This document shows positions 1 to 24,938 of a DNA stretch of 64,000 nt, piece by piece. The notes below the pieces were generated by a model. It ran no database searches, was not told the origin of the DNA, and was given only the letters and a program-made list of their open reading frames with translations. The position numbers and the translations under genes were made by a program. This DNA is from Romanomermis culicivorax (Eukaryota > Nematoda > Enoplea > Mermithida > Mermithidae): assembly GCA_963922205.1 (NCBI GenBank), contig CAWUHX010000043.1:992001-1056000 (forward strand), written 5' to 3'. Numbering within the stretch: position 1 is the stretch's first letter; each line of letters begins with the position of its first letter.

Positions 1-330
1 TTCAACTTTTGTTGAAGTAGTTTCAAGCGTAGGCTATCACTGCAAACGAAATTATCGATACGTAAACTGGGATGCAAGATGAACTTATAACGTGTTTCTT
101 GTGAGTGGTTCTCTTTGGCTGTGCTTTTGAGTACCAGTTTTCTCATTGGCAGTGCTTTTGGATAACATTACGGTATAGACAGCATTAGCTGCGCTTTTGA
201 ACGTCATAACGTAGGAATATATGCATCATTGATTGCGCTTATGAAAAGTAGCCGTTTGTTGTGGACTGTTGAATACAATCGTTGTATTTCAGAACTTAAA
301 TTTGTGGCCTTTCACACGAATTTTCAACTA
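1..330. other. AT-rich sequence, no feature seen
   Basis: No convincing coding exon, RNA gene or repeat was seen before the inverted-repeat element that starts at 331. Confidence 0.5.
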
Positions 331-1368
331 CAGTGCAGCTCAAAAGTTTAGCCGCACTTTGTAATGTTCGATTTTTCGAAAGAAATAATTAACTTTGAAT
401 TAAGCTTATTCAATGAATACTCAACCGATTACAATATGCTTAGTACCATTCAGTAGCTTATTAATTTTCCTACTATGTGGTATGCAACAACTTTCGTGAA
501 TTTATTCCACCGGTATTTATTAAATAAGGGAGAACCACGATACAACTTTTTCTCATCTTTTTGTGAACTATTTTCGACTATTAATGACGTTTTTCGAAAA
601 TTTTTCCGATGAAATCTATGCTTTCGACTCGCCGGCCTTAATTAATTTTTTATACTGATTCCAATGGTGCAATAATTATGATATTGACTAAAAAATTGAA
701 CGTAATTCACTCAATTTTCTAAAACATGAAATTCAACTTTTCTGATTTCCCTACGCCCGATGCTGATTCACTTACAGTAGGTTAAGCATAACATAAATTT
801 GTCAGCCATGATTAAAATATCGTATCACAATTCACAATCACTAGAATCATGTTGGATCCGATTCTAATAGTTAGAAGATTCTAATCTTTTATTTTTAAGA
901 TTCCGATTTTAAGTATGAATATATTTGCACAAACAAACAAAAAATTAAATGACAAATATCAGCAAGCTTCCTCGGAATTCAGAAATCGAGTGTATCTCGT
1001 TCAACTTTTTGATTAAGATCACAATTCTTGCACCATTGGAATCAGCATAAAAGATTGAATAAGATCGGCGAGTTGAAAGCATAAATTTTATCGGAACAAT
1101 TTTCGAAAAACGTGATTAATAGTCGAAAATAGTTCACAAAAAGATGAGACAAAGTTGTATCGTAGTTCTCTCGTATTTAATAAATACCAGTGGAATAAAT
1201 TCACCAAAAATGCATACCTCATATAGTAGGAAAATTAATAAGCTACTGAATGGTACTAAGCATATTGTAATCGGTCAAGTATTCATTGAATAAGCTTAAC
1301 TCAAAGTTGATCATTTCTTTCGAAAAATCGAACATTGCAAAGTGCGGCCAAACTTTTGAGCTGCACTA
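331..1368. mobile_element. Tc1/mariner-like fold-back MITE
   Basis: The two halves are inverted copies of each other. About 340 bp from 331 (starting CAGTGCAGCTCAAAAGTTT) recurs as the reverse complement ending at 1368, around a spacer of about 350 bp. The element is flanked on both sides by the dinucleotide TA (329-330 and 1369-1370), the target duplication of Tc1/mariner transposons, and the CAGTG terminus is also typical of that superfamily. One terminal base differs at the right end and the arms have diverged by scattered substitutions and small indels. No transposase reading frame is present, so it is a non-autonomous element that would need a transposase supplied in trans. Confidence 0.8.
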
Positions 1369-4300
1369 TATATACCTTTTCTAACGAATATAACAACTCG
1401 GCTGATCAATGCTTTTGAGTAGATTACGAGCTTAAGTTTACGCTAATAATAAACTTCTTTGCAGCTGAATCATTTTGTTTTTTGGTTTAGGCTGAGAAAC
1501 GGGATATTTTACTGGATAACATGAATATTTTCAGTTAAATGTGAACGCCTTGCCGGCCAACTTCATATCACCTTTGCCCCAGTACGATTGCTTACCATTT
1601 GTTATGTACGATTTTTGCATCGATTGCACCAAATTTCACCACAACCTATCATGTGCGATCACGACGATTATGTTCGAACATGACTCTATGCATTTCGCCT
1701 ACGGTGTCCGTTGCCGTTACTCGGTTATCGCGGGCAAAAAAGCGGCATTCTGCGCCGGATACAATTCTTGTGTATCGCTTTACAAAGATGATCCGCAAAC
1801 ATACACCATAAGGCCGATACAAAGGTGTTGAGGCGGCGCATGATGAACTTTGAAGCCGGTTCAGAAATTTATTTCGAGCGCAATGTGTGATATTCTCAGG
1901 GTCACCACATCGTCAAAATACGCCTTGGAAATTTTTTGAAGTAAAAATCTTCACGGTAGAAATGATAGTTCACAAGCTTTTTGTGTTGAACGGACCATGT
2001 GTAGTTTTTATCAAGGCTGTAACGGTGGTATTTCTATATGAGCTTTTCCTTACAATGGTATTTTCAGAATCATGCTCGATATTCCATTTAAAGTCGATGG
2101 TCAGATTAGCAGTTGGACGCTGACCCTACCTTTCATTTACCAGGATGAAATTGTTACAAAACTGATCTGGTACAGTTTGTCGAAAATTGAAAAAGTTTGT
2201 AGTAGGTGATAACATGCGTGATCTGATGAGGCATGGCATAAGATCTTATTCATAAGACATGTATGCATGGGTAGTTAACAAAATTAGGACTGAACTAAAC
2301 AATGTCATGGTCAGTTCAAACTCAGGATCAGTTCGTAGTCATCGGTCAGTTCATACTCAAGGCGAGGCAGGATATTTCCTACCATGTGATACAGTAGTCC
2401 ACAATATTTATTTGCTACTGAGCCCGTAAATATTATGTTTCATATTTTTTCACTAGAGTTTTTGTGAGATGATTGCTGGTGATGCGTGTACGGACAAAAT
2501 TCTTTAGAGAGTTGATCGTATCAGTTGGGCTAACAACTTGATAACAAGTATTTCAAACTGCGATGCAGGTTAAATGTCTTCTCACCGATTTCTATGGATT
2601 AATTCGCTTTCTGACGCTTATTTGAAAATAAATAGACTATAGTTTCAAACTCAAACAGGACAACTGATGACATCAATTTTCTATTTAAAAAATGCTCTAA
2701 TCAGAACTCATTTCAGTGCATAAGCAGCTGCAGCTGTTTAGATGATGCTACTCGTCAATCAGCAAATGTATGGGATCAGGTTTGACTGTTGTTACACGGT
2801 TCCACCATTCCTTATGATATGTGATTCCACAAGGTATGTCTCTATATGTAGTGGTAGTATGTGGTGTATACTGCATGGGATAATTGTAAACTTAAAAAAC
2901 AGGCTATAGATTGTAATGTTGCCCTATGATGTAGTACGCCATAGTGATAATAATCACATAATTCGCCGCTTTTCGTTAATGTATACATGAACATGAATAC
3001 TTATGTAAGTACTGTTCTTCTCGGGCTGTTCTATGGGGTAACTCCGGATTCTTTTGTAATGTGGTAGTAGTAAAAGCTCAGTGACGTACATAATTAATAC
3101 TTGCTATGGAATCAAACGTTTTCAGTTGGAACTTGTAACTATAATAAATTAGCACAGGTCGAAGCAGACTATTTCTTCGAAAACATTGCACAATACTGTA
3201 TTTTACGCACGTTTACACTAGATGAGTTAACTGAACGAGTAAGACATTATTTTTCCGTCAAAAGGCAAAATTAGTTTTACGTCCATGGACGACGAACTTA
3301 TACTTTTCACCTAGAAAACAGTCGCTTTCGCTCTTACTAACCTATAAAACTAGGCAAGTTTTTGCAAGTACTGTACATGTTCATACTAAATATACAACAG
3401 CGGGAAGAACCAAACTTTGTTTGGAAAGTTGCCGAGCCCCAGTGGCCTTATTCGTCTTTCGAATCTTCAATGACAAAAATCATGAACTTACGCAACACAA
3501 TGCACAACGACTCCACTGCGTTTGTCGTGCAAATCCGGGAAAGGATTGGAAATCGTCCCAAATTTTTACCTGTTCTGTTGTTGATTCTCTTTTACATTCT
3601 CTTTCGTTTTTCTTCGATGGACCATCTCAAAACCGGCAGAAGTTTTCTTTCTGTGGGTCAGTGTTATGTAACAAGAATAATGCCAAACGAATCTTTCTAT
3701 AATACACTGCTCCACATACGTGTTTTGTGTACATGCGCAGGTGAAAGTGTGCTAAATCAATTTTGGAACTATTTTATTTTCATCGGAACATTGTTTTTTG
3801 TTTCAATCTGTAAATTTACCATTGTACTGTACTTTCACCATGGGTCACGTGATGTGAAGTCTACTTCGGACTACAAAATTTATTTTAACATTTCAAGTTT
3901 GTCACTGCAAATTTATTTACGTTATATTTGTATGGACTATTACAAAATAAAATTATAATTATGATAACTTATGATTTTAGTACGATTATTTTTTAATCCG
4001 AAGCATAAGTGAATGCATCGGGGAATGTTCGCCTGTGTAAATTCTTTTAGCGATCAAGCGTCCTCAAGTATAGCCCAGTTTTTTCAAAATGAGCCTCTGG
4101 AATAAATAATCAACAACCTGCTTACGTGGCCGCTTTTTTCTCAGATGGACTGTAGGAGTCATGACCCCAATTTGAAAGGAGAAAGTTTTGACTTACGATT
4201 AACCGTCATCACTGGCCTGCTGGTGTCTTTTTTTTGTTTCGACACTCATTTAAAAATGAACAGTTTATGATTGACTGACTGTTTTTCGTAAAATCAAGTC

Positions 4301-4916
4301 GGAAAACCATTTTATTTCAATTATATTTCTATGATGCATAAACCATTAATGGGGCCATGTTTAAATTAATTCGTGAAACATTGATTTGATTACTTCAATG
4401 TATTGGTGAACTGAGAATTTACAAATATCGAGTCCGAATCGTTTTAATGACAACGTGCTGCGACCATAGAATAATGCTTTGCCAAGTTATCATCTAGCTT
4501 AACTTTGTTCAGTGACATGTCGTTGTATTTGAACCCCAAATACTATGCACATGTATTTATGTTGCTTTCTTGATCGATTGTCTCCGTATTAGTGTAGAGT
4601 TTGTATTCGTCGACCACTTACTTTTGACCTGTTTATCTTTTTTTCATTTTTTGTCAATAAATGTTCACATGTTTAACGCATTTTTTTACCTTAAGCTTTT
4701 ACTGTACAGTGTTTATCTGATTTTTATTTTGCTGCTTTTTTACTTAATCCTCTATCTTCATTTTTTCAGTCTCTCATTTCCCCTATTACTTTTGCCGCAG
4801 GACTTTTCTTATTTTATGTTTATTCAATTCCTGTTTTATTAATTTCTATTGTTTATCTATCTGTTCAATCCTTTCGACAAACTGCCCTCTTTCCTTCCTC
4901 GTCTCATACCCGTACA
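1369..4916. other. Gene-poor stretch with two weak coding candidates
   Basis: Mostly AT-rich non-coding sequence. Two stretches deserve mention. One is a richer segment at about 1535-1830, open in two frames and preceded by an acceptor-like TTTTCAG, listed separately. The other is a 198-codon open frame at 3362-3958 with hydrophobic patches but no recognisable domain, ending next to an AATAAA-like signal; it may be chance. The last few hundred bases become pyrimidine-rich and lead into the TTTTC array. Confidence 0.4.
1535..1825 (+). CDS. Possible exon of unknown gene
   Basis: This segment is visibly richer in G+C and in CG dinucleotides than its surroundings. It is preceded by an acceptor-like TTTTCAG ending at about 1534 and followed by a possible donor, AAAG|GTGTTG, near 1825. 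One frame stays open across the segment and beyond it, is cysteine-rich and contains no known motif; a second frame is open for about 70 codons. I do not recognise either product, and no neighbouring exon was found. It could be an isolated exon of a gene otherwise outside the readable signal, a decayed exon, or chance. Confidence 0.2.
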
Positions 4917-5902
4917 TTTTCTTTTCTTTTCTTTTCTTTTCTTTTCTTTTCTTTTCTTTTCTTTTCTTTTCTTTTCTTTTCTTTTCTTTTCTTTTCTTTT
5001 CTTTTCTTTTCTTTTCTTTTCTTTTCTTTTCTTTTCTTTTCTTTTCTTTTCTTTTCTTTTCTTTTCTTTTCTTTTCTTTTCTTTTCTTTTCTTTTCTTTT
5101 CTTTTCTTTTCTTTTCTTTTCTTTTCTTTTCTTTTCTTTTCTTTTCTTTTCTTTTCTTTTCTTTTCTTTTCTTTTCTTTTCTTTTCTTTTCTTTTCTTTT
5201 CTTTTCTTTTCTTTTCTTTTCTTTTCTTTTCTTTTCTTTTCTTTTCTTTTCTTTTCTTTTCTTTTCTTTTCTTTTCTTTTCTTTTCTTTTCTTTTCTTTT
5301 CTTTTCTTTTCTTTTCTTTTCTTTTCTTTTCTTTTCTTTTCTTTTCTTTTCTTTTCTTTTCTTTTCTTTTCTTTTCTTTTCTTTTCTTTTCTTTTCTTTT
5401 CTTTTCTTTTCTTTTCTTTTCTTTTCTTTTCTTTTCTTTTCTTTTCTTTTCTTTTCTTTTCTTTTCTTTTCTTTTCTTTTCTTTTCTTTTCTTTTCTTTT
5501 CTTTTCTTTTCTTTTCTTTTCTTTTCTTTTCTTTTCTTTTCTTTTCTTTTCTTTTCTTTTCTTTTCTTTTCTTTTCTTTTCTTTTCTTTTCTTTTCTTTT
5601 CTTTTCTTTTCTTTTCTTTTCTTTTCTTTTCTTTTCTTTTCTTTTCTTTTCTTTTCTTTTCTTTTCTTTTCTTTTCTTTTCTTTTCTTTTCTTTTCTTTT
5701 CTTTTCTTTTCTTTTCTTTTCTTTTCTTTTCTTTTCTTTTCTTTTCTTTTCTTTTCTTTTCTTTTCTTTTCTTTTCTTTTCTTTTCTTTTCTTTTCTTTT
5801 CTTTTCTTTTCTTTTCTTTTCTTTTCTTTTCTTTTCTTTTCTTTTCTTTTCTTTTCTTTTCTTTTCTTTTCTTTTCTTTTCTTTTCTTTTCTTTTCTTTT
5901 TC
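4917..5902. repeat. (TTTTC)n pentanucleotide microsatellite, about 197 units
   Basis: The run is a perfect repeat of TTTTC (GAAAA on the other strand) of about 985 bp with no interruption that I can see, bounded by ordinary sequence on both sides. Because 5 and 3 share no factor, every frame cycles through the same five codons without a stop. This creates spurious 355- and 364-codon open frames on the two strands; these are not genes. The purine/pyrimidine asymmetry is complete. Confidence 0.97.
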
Positions 5903-8900
5903 TGATTGTTCAAGATATTGTATTATACTCTCCTATTGCATGATACATTTTCTAATTCATTCGCGTACAGCTGCAGACTCCATACTGTGGTTCACCTATT
6001 TATCGGACTGACCTACTAATAACAATCTACGCAGTTCAACAAATAACAACTGTAATTACAAAAATTTTCGTGAAAAGGAAGAAGTTGTATAATATTTTAT
6101 ATTTAGGTAAAAACGTGAAAAAAATTCTTGAAAATTTTTTGGCGGCCAAAGTTGCACGTACGTAGAAAGAAATTGTTTTTACTCATCAAAAGTAGATCGC
6201 AAAACTCTAAACAATATAAACATACAACAACAAAAAATTACATGCAATTTATTCTGGAAAAATTAACGCCCGGGATATATCATCACACGACTAACCCAGA
6301 CCCCGTCGGTTTTTTATTTTTGACGGTGACCTACAAGACGGGGAGTCGTACTTAGTCGATTATAGGGTGAAATTTTTAAGGTCAAAATCACTGAAGGTGG
6401 CACTGGGTTTCTGGTGACAGACACCACTCCGTAGTTCATGATGCATAGGTTTATGTCGTTTTATTCACGGGCAGTCTTAATTTTTGGGTATTGGGAGTTT
6501 GTTTACCCTTCGGAGTCAGTCACCGACTTTCGTCGCATTAGTGCCAAGTGGTTCCTTCATGGTGGAAAGATTCTTTCGATTTTCCTCTATGTGTTGAGAT
6601 TCTCTGAGAAGATACTGAACTTGAACTTTCGTCCAATAGTTCTCACAGAGGTTTTTTAACATGTTATGCTTTATTTTCCTATCAAAAACACAACAAAATT
6701 GTGACGATTCGCAAAAAAATTCTGCAATACTACATGATATCTAAAACGCTCAGAAAATAGTCTGCTTGACACTGATTTGTTACCAGATGAAAAAAGGCTC
6801 TCAAATCGTTACATGTTTATTTACTCCAAAAAATCTATTGTCTACAAAATAAATGGAGACACTACATTCTACGATAAGTCACTTCTGAATTTCTTCAAAA
6901 CACATTGATTCTCAGTCAACTTTGACAAAGTGTATATCATTTATACTTTCATTCTCCATCACCCATCAAACTTCGGATATCTGGAAAATCATAAGATGTA
7001 TAATCAAGAAAACAAAATTCGAAATTGGATGAAATTATGTGTTTATTGTATTTATAGCGTTCTGACGCCCTGAAATTTTCTCAATATAATCATTTGCTTT
7101 TGCGATAGCATTCGTTTAATTTTTTAGCCTGATTTAATCAAGATTAGAAAAGCGGCCAACAACCGATCGGACACTTTTACTTTTTTCCGGTGATAATTTT
7201 ACCAACTTTCCTCGAACAAAAATGGCCACAACGCCGCCCGATTTCCCATATTTTTTTATAACTTATCGCCCTTGAACGATATGTATATATTATTGTTATG
7301 TTAGCGAAATTTCTACCAACTTGACATCATCGTTTGTTTATCTACTTCTACAGTATTACTATTCAATACATGAACGATAACAAAATAGCTTTCGTTTGAA
7401 GAAAAAAGGGAGAGGAGCAAAATTATAAAGTCGTCTGAGGAGGCGTGGAAAAACTCGAGATTATCTGCACTGAACAACGATTACAACGCACACACACTAT
7501 CGCTTTCGAAAAAAATTTGCATAAAAGTAAGCGAATCCTATCCTGATGGGATAGTAACGTATAAGAAACAAAGGTGACCCCCTCTCACTCCCACGCTTCC
7601 GGTTTCTAAAAATGGTTTGTTGGGATCGGCTTCGTCACTGCATCCATCGATGTGTTTTTAAACTTTCTTTTGTGGTCAATTGAGCATGTTGTTCAATAGT
7701 GCTTTTGTGTATATGTCTTCCACCTATGATTCATAGCTTGATTCATTTGGTCGATTTTCGTCTTTATATAGTGACCCGACGTATGGTCATCATCGAGTTT
7801 TCCCAGATTCGGCTATAGTCTTGGACTTTCTCCTGTTTTTGTTATGCGTTTCTTTAAGTAAAAAGTATGAGCTAAAAATTAAACTGCCATAAACTCTATT
7901 CAGGCATCTGCTCCCACCATGCCATTCTGATTATTGTGTAAGTTCTATCATCTGAATCGATTTCGCGACTACTTTTTAATGGACACACTGCGGATCCAGC
8001 ACAATACATGTTTTTGGAAGGTCTAGTGGGATTTCATCCCGTACGGACTGCCTATTGACTCGACACAGAATTATTGCCAACTCCAACAAATTTTGGCCGC
8101 TGTACATGTATGTATTATTCATGTGTTTCAATGGTGAATATTCGTTCCCTTGACCTGCTAACTGAAAATCTCTGGTGATCGAACTACCGACAAAGTATAG
8201 AAATACGGTGGCGGAAACTAGACACCAGCTTTGAAGCTCTAATGGCCGTATCGGCATTCCATATAAATGCGGCTGTAAAATTTTACTTGAAATTGAAATA
8301 ATGACTCAAAATCTCCAGTGGCTGAATTGAAATTAAGCGTATAAATGCAGTGGCTAACGTGTGACTGATAAGTGTAATGTTATTGGTGAGTTAAATGACA
8401 TTATCATTAGAACATTGGTTGAAACACACTCCAAACTCTGACTGCTTCAATATTTGGCGGACATTCTCAATATTTCGAATGAAACTCCGTTTATCGAAAT
8501 GGTTATTAGAATAGTTTGAACTTGGATCAATAAATTTCATTCAAGAAATTTTCAAATCAAAACAAATAGATGTCATTTTTAATTTTAAAAGCATTATAAG
8601 GACAGACTATAGTTAACAATTTTCATCCATTTGCAGCAACTCTGAGCTTTTGACGAGATGTGCACATTAGAACTAGAAAAGATGTACATTGCCGACTCGA
8701 AAGAGGTATTAACGAATCTGGTCAATAACTCCACTTTCTTTTCTGATTTTTAGCTCTCATTTTATTCTTTAATTTTTTTGTTCATTTGTTTATTCTTTTG
8801 ACAATATTTTTTCCAACTGACTTTTCGACGAGGCGGCGAAATCATGTTACTATCTTCTCCAATAAATTTCTTTATAAGTTTGTGCCATTTGAACAAAACT

Positions 8901-9794
8901 TTCCATCCAATCTCCGCAGCCGTGGCTCCGAGATAACTTTCGACCGCAGATTTTTTTCATCCTACGCTTTTCTTGTGCTCTTTAGTTCGTCTGTATCGTC
9001 ATTTTTAGTTTTTTGGCTCCAATCTTTCCATATTTTTACGATTTGATGATAACAATATAAAATTTTTGTATCTTTAAATTTCTAGTAGAATGTCCAAATT
9101 AGGATTTCCAAAATGCGATATAGAAGCAGCAGAAGTTAACTTCAAAGCATCCTTCCTTGAATTCCTCTTACTTGCCCACGAATCAAGATTGTCACGGAAG
9201 TGAATATCCAACGATTTATTATAAGATTTTTTTGTCATTTTGACACCAATGATTCATTATGTGCTAGTTTCTCTATTAATATCATTGCCAGAACATGGTT
9301 TATTTTCAAAATGTGTTGATATACTATACATTGTTTTAAAACGGATAATGGATCACGTTAAGCGCTAGAAACAGATACATAGCCACTTTATCATAATGAG
9401 CAATGACCTCGCAAAAAACGTAATTATTGACAAAGTTGAGCGGACACAAAAAGAATTCTTCTTGTTCTGAACATGAGTTAATTCAGGCGCTTCAGGTACT
9501 TCAGATTAGGAAGTTATTCCAGACTCAACGAATCAATGCTTGCTTACTACGTACAATTCAGCATATCAATGTTCGAGAATACATTGTTCAGAACATGCTG
9601 ATTTGTATCAAATTCTTTCAGTTCGCATTACCTTTTGACTTTCCAGTTTCGATCTTTCCTTCGAGGTGCTTGTTGAGTTTACATTACATAAGCGTTATTA
9701 TAAAAATTTTGAAAAGATTGCAACATGAACGTGCTGCTGAGCACTATAATCAGCGTAAAATAAAGAGTAACTGAGGAGCTGCTTTCCTGGTTCT
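5903..9794. other. Gene-poor AT-rich stretch
   Basis: No multi-exon gene could be assembled here. A 93-codon open frame on the minus strand (7976-8257) has a short hydrophobic segment but no recognisable domain and no convincing partner exon. A fragment of the dispersed CAGACTATAG-ending repeat family occurs near 8575-8615. Otherwise I see nothing. Confidence 0.4.
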
Positions 9795-9996
9795 GGTTTC
9801 ATCAAAGAAACTTAAGCTACGGCTAGCTGCAGCTTAAACTGTAGCTTAACTCGATATGTCATGCAATTGCCCTTAAGGAGCAGCTCATCTGCAGTTTATT
9901 TTTTCGATATGTTTTATGGGTATGAGTTAAGCTATAGCTGAGCTGTACCTTAACGGCAATGGTATAACATATAACTTAGGTCCCTTTGATGAAACC
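9795..9996. mobile_element. Palindromic MITE, AGCTGCAGCTTA family, intact copy
   Basis: A 202-bp element with perfect 13-bp terminal inverted repeats GGTTTCATCAAAG. The interior is quasi-palindromic and built from repeated AGCTGCAGCTTAA-type words. Related copies lie at 15840-15969 and 21149-21340. It has no coding capacity. The palindromic structure would form a long hairpin in single-stranded form. Confidence 0.75.
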
Positions 9997-12678
9997 GATC
10001 CATCTTCAATTTTTCACTTTTTAAATTTTTCTCTATTTAATGCTGTTAAAACTTTCCACCCGTATCTAAACCTTAACAACTGTTATAATGCTCAACTTAC
10101 TCATCGCTTGAATCAGGTAGTTATTAAATTTTTGGAGGCCAGTAAGAGCTCAAGATTAATTTTGTGCCGAATCTCAAAAATGTGTAAGTCCAGAAACGCT
10201 AATTTGTCTGAAAAGTTCTTTAACACCAGCAGTTTTCAATAGAATTCCATGGTATCAGAATTGACTAAAAGCTAGATCGTCCCTATAACTTTCGATATAA
10301 ATCTTGTTTCCTAGAAATAGGATTACAGCAGTGACACAGGAAAAGCGGGTTTTGTATCAAAAAATATGACGGGTGATTTACTGTTAGTTTGAAATGCCAT
10401 TTTTTTGTTGCATAATTGATTCCATGTAATTCGATGCATATTTGGCTGATGTAAAGCCCAATTTTTCATCTGCCGATTTTTAATTTAGCTCTATTTATAC
10501 AAGAATAGAAAAAAACAGTTTTTTCCAACAGTAAAAGTTCGCGTAGATACTGAACGTGCTTTTTTAAGCTTCCTATGAAAATTAAAGGCATGAATAAAAA
10601 AATTAACACGTCTACACGTCACGTGCATCGCTCTGTGAAACTTTTTTTTATAACTTGGAATGCTTAAAATAAAAAATTGCTCATTTTTGAAAGAGCACTA
10701 AAAATAGACTTTTGATACCATACAAAAAGTTCAGATAGACCTGTAACTTTCATTTTTAGCGTTCTAAAACTTTTTTACGTTCATAATGATTGTTTTATCA
10801 ATTTTTTTAAGCAGGGTGTCTTCACATTTTCCGTGCCACTACTTGTTCATTCATGTTGATTCAATTTTGAAATGTTCTTCTCTTAATTTCGACCCTCATC
10901 GTATCAAATGGAAATAATCCGCATTTGTATCACTTACTCTATCTCATCTAGTTTTATAATGAGAGCCAGGGGTGTACTGTAGAACTAAAACTTGATACAT
11001 AGTATATGGCGCACCCTCTTCATTTTTGTCAAATTTATTTGCGCACCAACTTCTGTAAAGGTAGCGTCCTTGAGTATCAAAAAAGAAAACTTTCAAAATG
11101 TGAATGATCACTTTAGTATGTAATTTTACTCTTCTCCTCGTTCAGAATTAGGTCACCAATGTTTTATTTTTGTTGATGTGGAATTCGGTTTACTGTGGTT
11201 TTTGGGGTGAGCTTGATATTTTTATTTCATTGTTCGATTCCAAACGTGAGAATCGTGATGTGCTTAGTTGAAATTTGTAACTTATTGAAACCGAAGGTTC
11301 TTGACAAGTTCTTTACTTTTACTTCGTAGGACCATAAATTCAGAGTGCGTTTACAGTCTTGATCCTCCCAACTCAGACCGTATTTGATATTAGCCCAATA
11401 CGTAAGGATCTTCTAATTTCATAAATGACGAAAATGGATATTTATGTGCCACTTTTTAGAATCAAGAGAGGCTCTTCTCTCCTACACGAGGAATTCGTTC
11501 CTAAAAAATAGGGGCCATACCAATCGATGAAGCTATGGGACTAGCATTTGCCTTTGTTTAGAATTAGGATGCATACGTAGTTTAATGAACTTGGTTCCAG
11601 GTGTTTTCACTGTGAATGGTCAGAAATATGCACCGGGTCCTATTTTTGACGCAGTGCAGTTTTTGCTCGCTTGATAAATAGATCTTGATTAACAAGTTGA
11701 CTTTCGGAAAATTGATTCTCAGGGTGACCCGTTTCCTGGACTTTGCTCTTGTAGCTTGCCTGACACAATTTTCAATTTGTACTAAGTATCGATTTTTTTA
11801 CAGTCGAATCTTGACTATTTTTCTTGAAATTGCGTGTGGTTAGAATACCCATTTTGTGAATTGTAAACCAAACCTTGTTTTTTATGTTTTACTTCATTTT
11901 ATTTTCTATTTTCTTTTTTGTGTCGATTTACCATATTTCATTCATAAATTAGATCATTCTATTTTTGTCCCCGCACATTACCATATTTTCCCCAGCGGTT
12001 CTTCGCGACAACAACAAAATCTAACATTAAACGGACGCGTGCCCAATTTGCATAAAGCAAACTTCTTCGTTTTTTTTGCTCCTACTGTACGTATGTTTGG
12101 TAGACGCTTTTAAAAATATTACGTTTTATCCACATCGCGTTCCTTTGTGCCCCTTTTACTTACAGTAACCGCTACGCTACTAACCTGTTAATTTATTTTT
12201 AAAAAGAATCAATTACAAAACATAAGTGGTTTCGAGAGTTGGATTTGTCTCCAGAGGGGAGGGGTAACAAAGAAAAAGGACGCGACAGCTTGTGGATAGG
12301 TGTGCACTGTATATGGAAAAAGTGTGCTCATTTCACAGAAAGAGCATATAATGTATGATACATTAAAATTATGCCGTTTTACTAAACAGTTGTACTGTTG
12401 TGTGGATTCGCGTGTGTCACAGGGGACTATTACAAGAGTAGCATTTTCATATTGTGATCGCTGAACAATTGGAGAAAGGATGATTGGAGAGATCCTATGG
12501 CTGCTCTGCACGTAGAGTTTGCTTTTGTTTCTAGTCCTCTCTCTATTCTAGATGTCAGGCTTTGATTTTTCCAATCATTCTATCTATATTTCGCTTTTGT
12601 CTTTTTGTGAACAGCTAGTATAGAGATAGCAAGCATTCTTTTATACGCTACAATTCATATCGTTGGACTGAAACGGGT
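9997..12678. other. AT-rich sequence upstream of blmp-1
   Basis: No coding exon was recognised. This stretch lies directly upstream of the proposed first coding exon of the Blimp-1 homologue and would contain its promoter and 5' UTR, but I cannot place a transcription start, TATA element or trans-splice site with any confidence. Confidence 0.4.

Positions 12679-24938
<12,260 letters not shown>

Noticed and set aside
3362-3958. 198-codon plus-strand open frame as a gene
   Set aside because: No domain, no splice partners, AT-driven composition and a competing open frame in the same segment. It is kept only as a mention.
4846-5943. Open frames of 355 and 364 codons on opposite strands
   Set aside because: They are the translation of the pure TTTTC array; a stop-free pentamer gives open frames in every frame.
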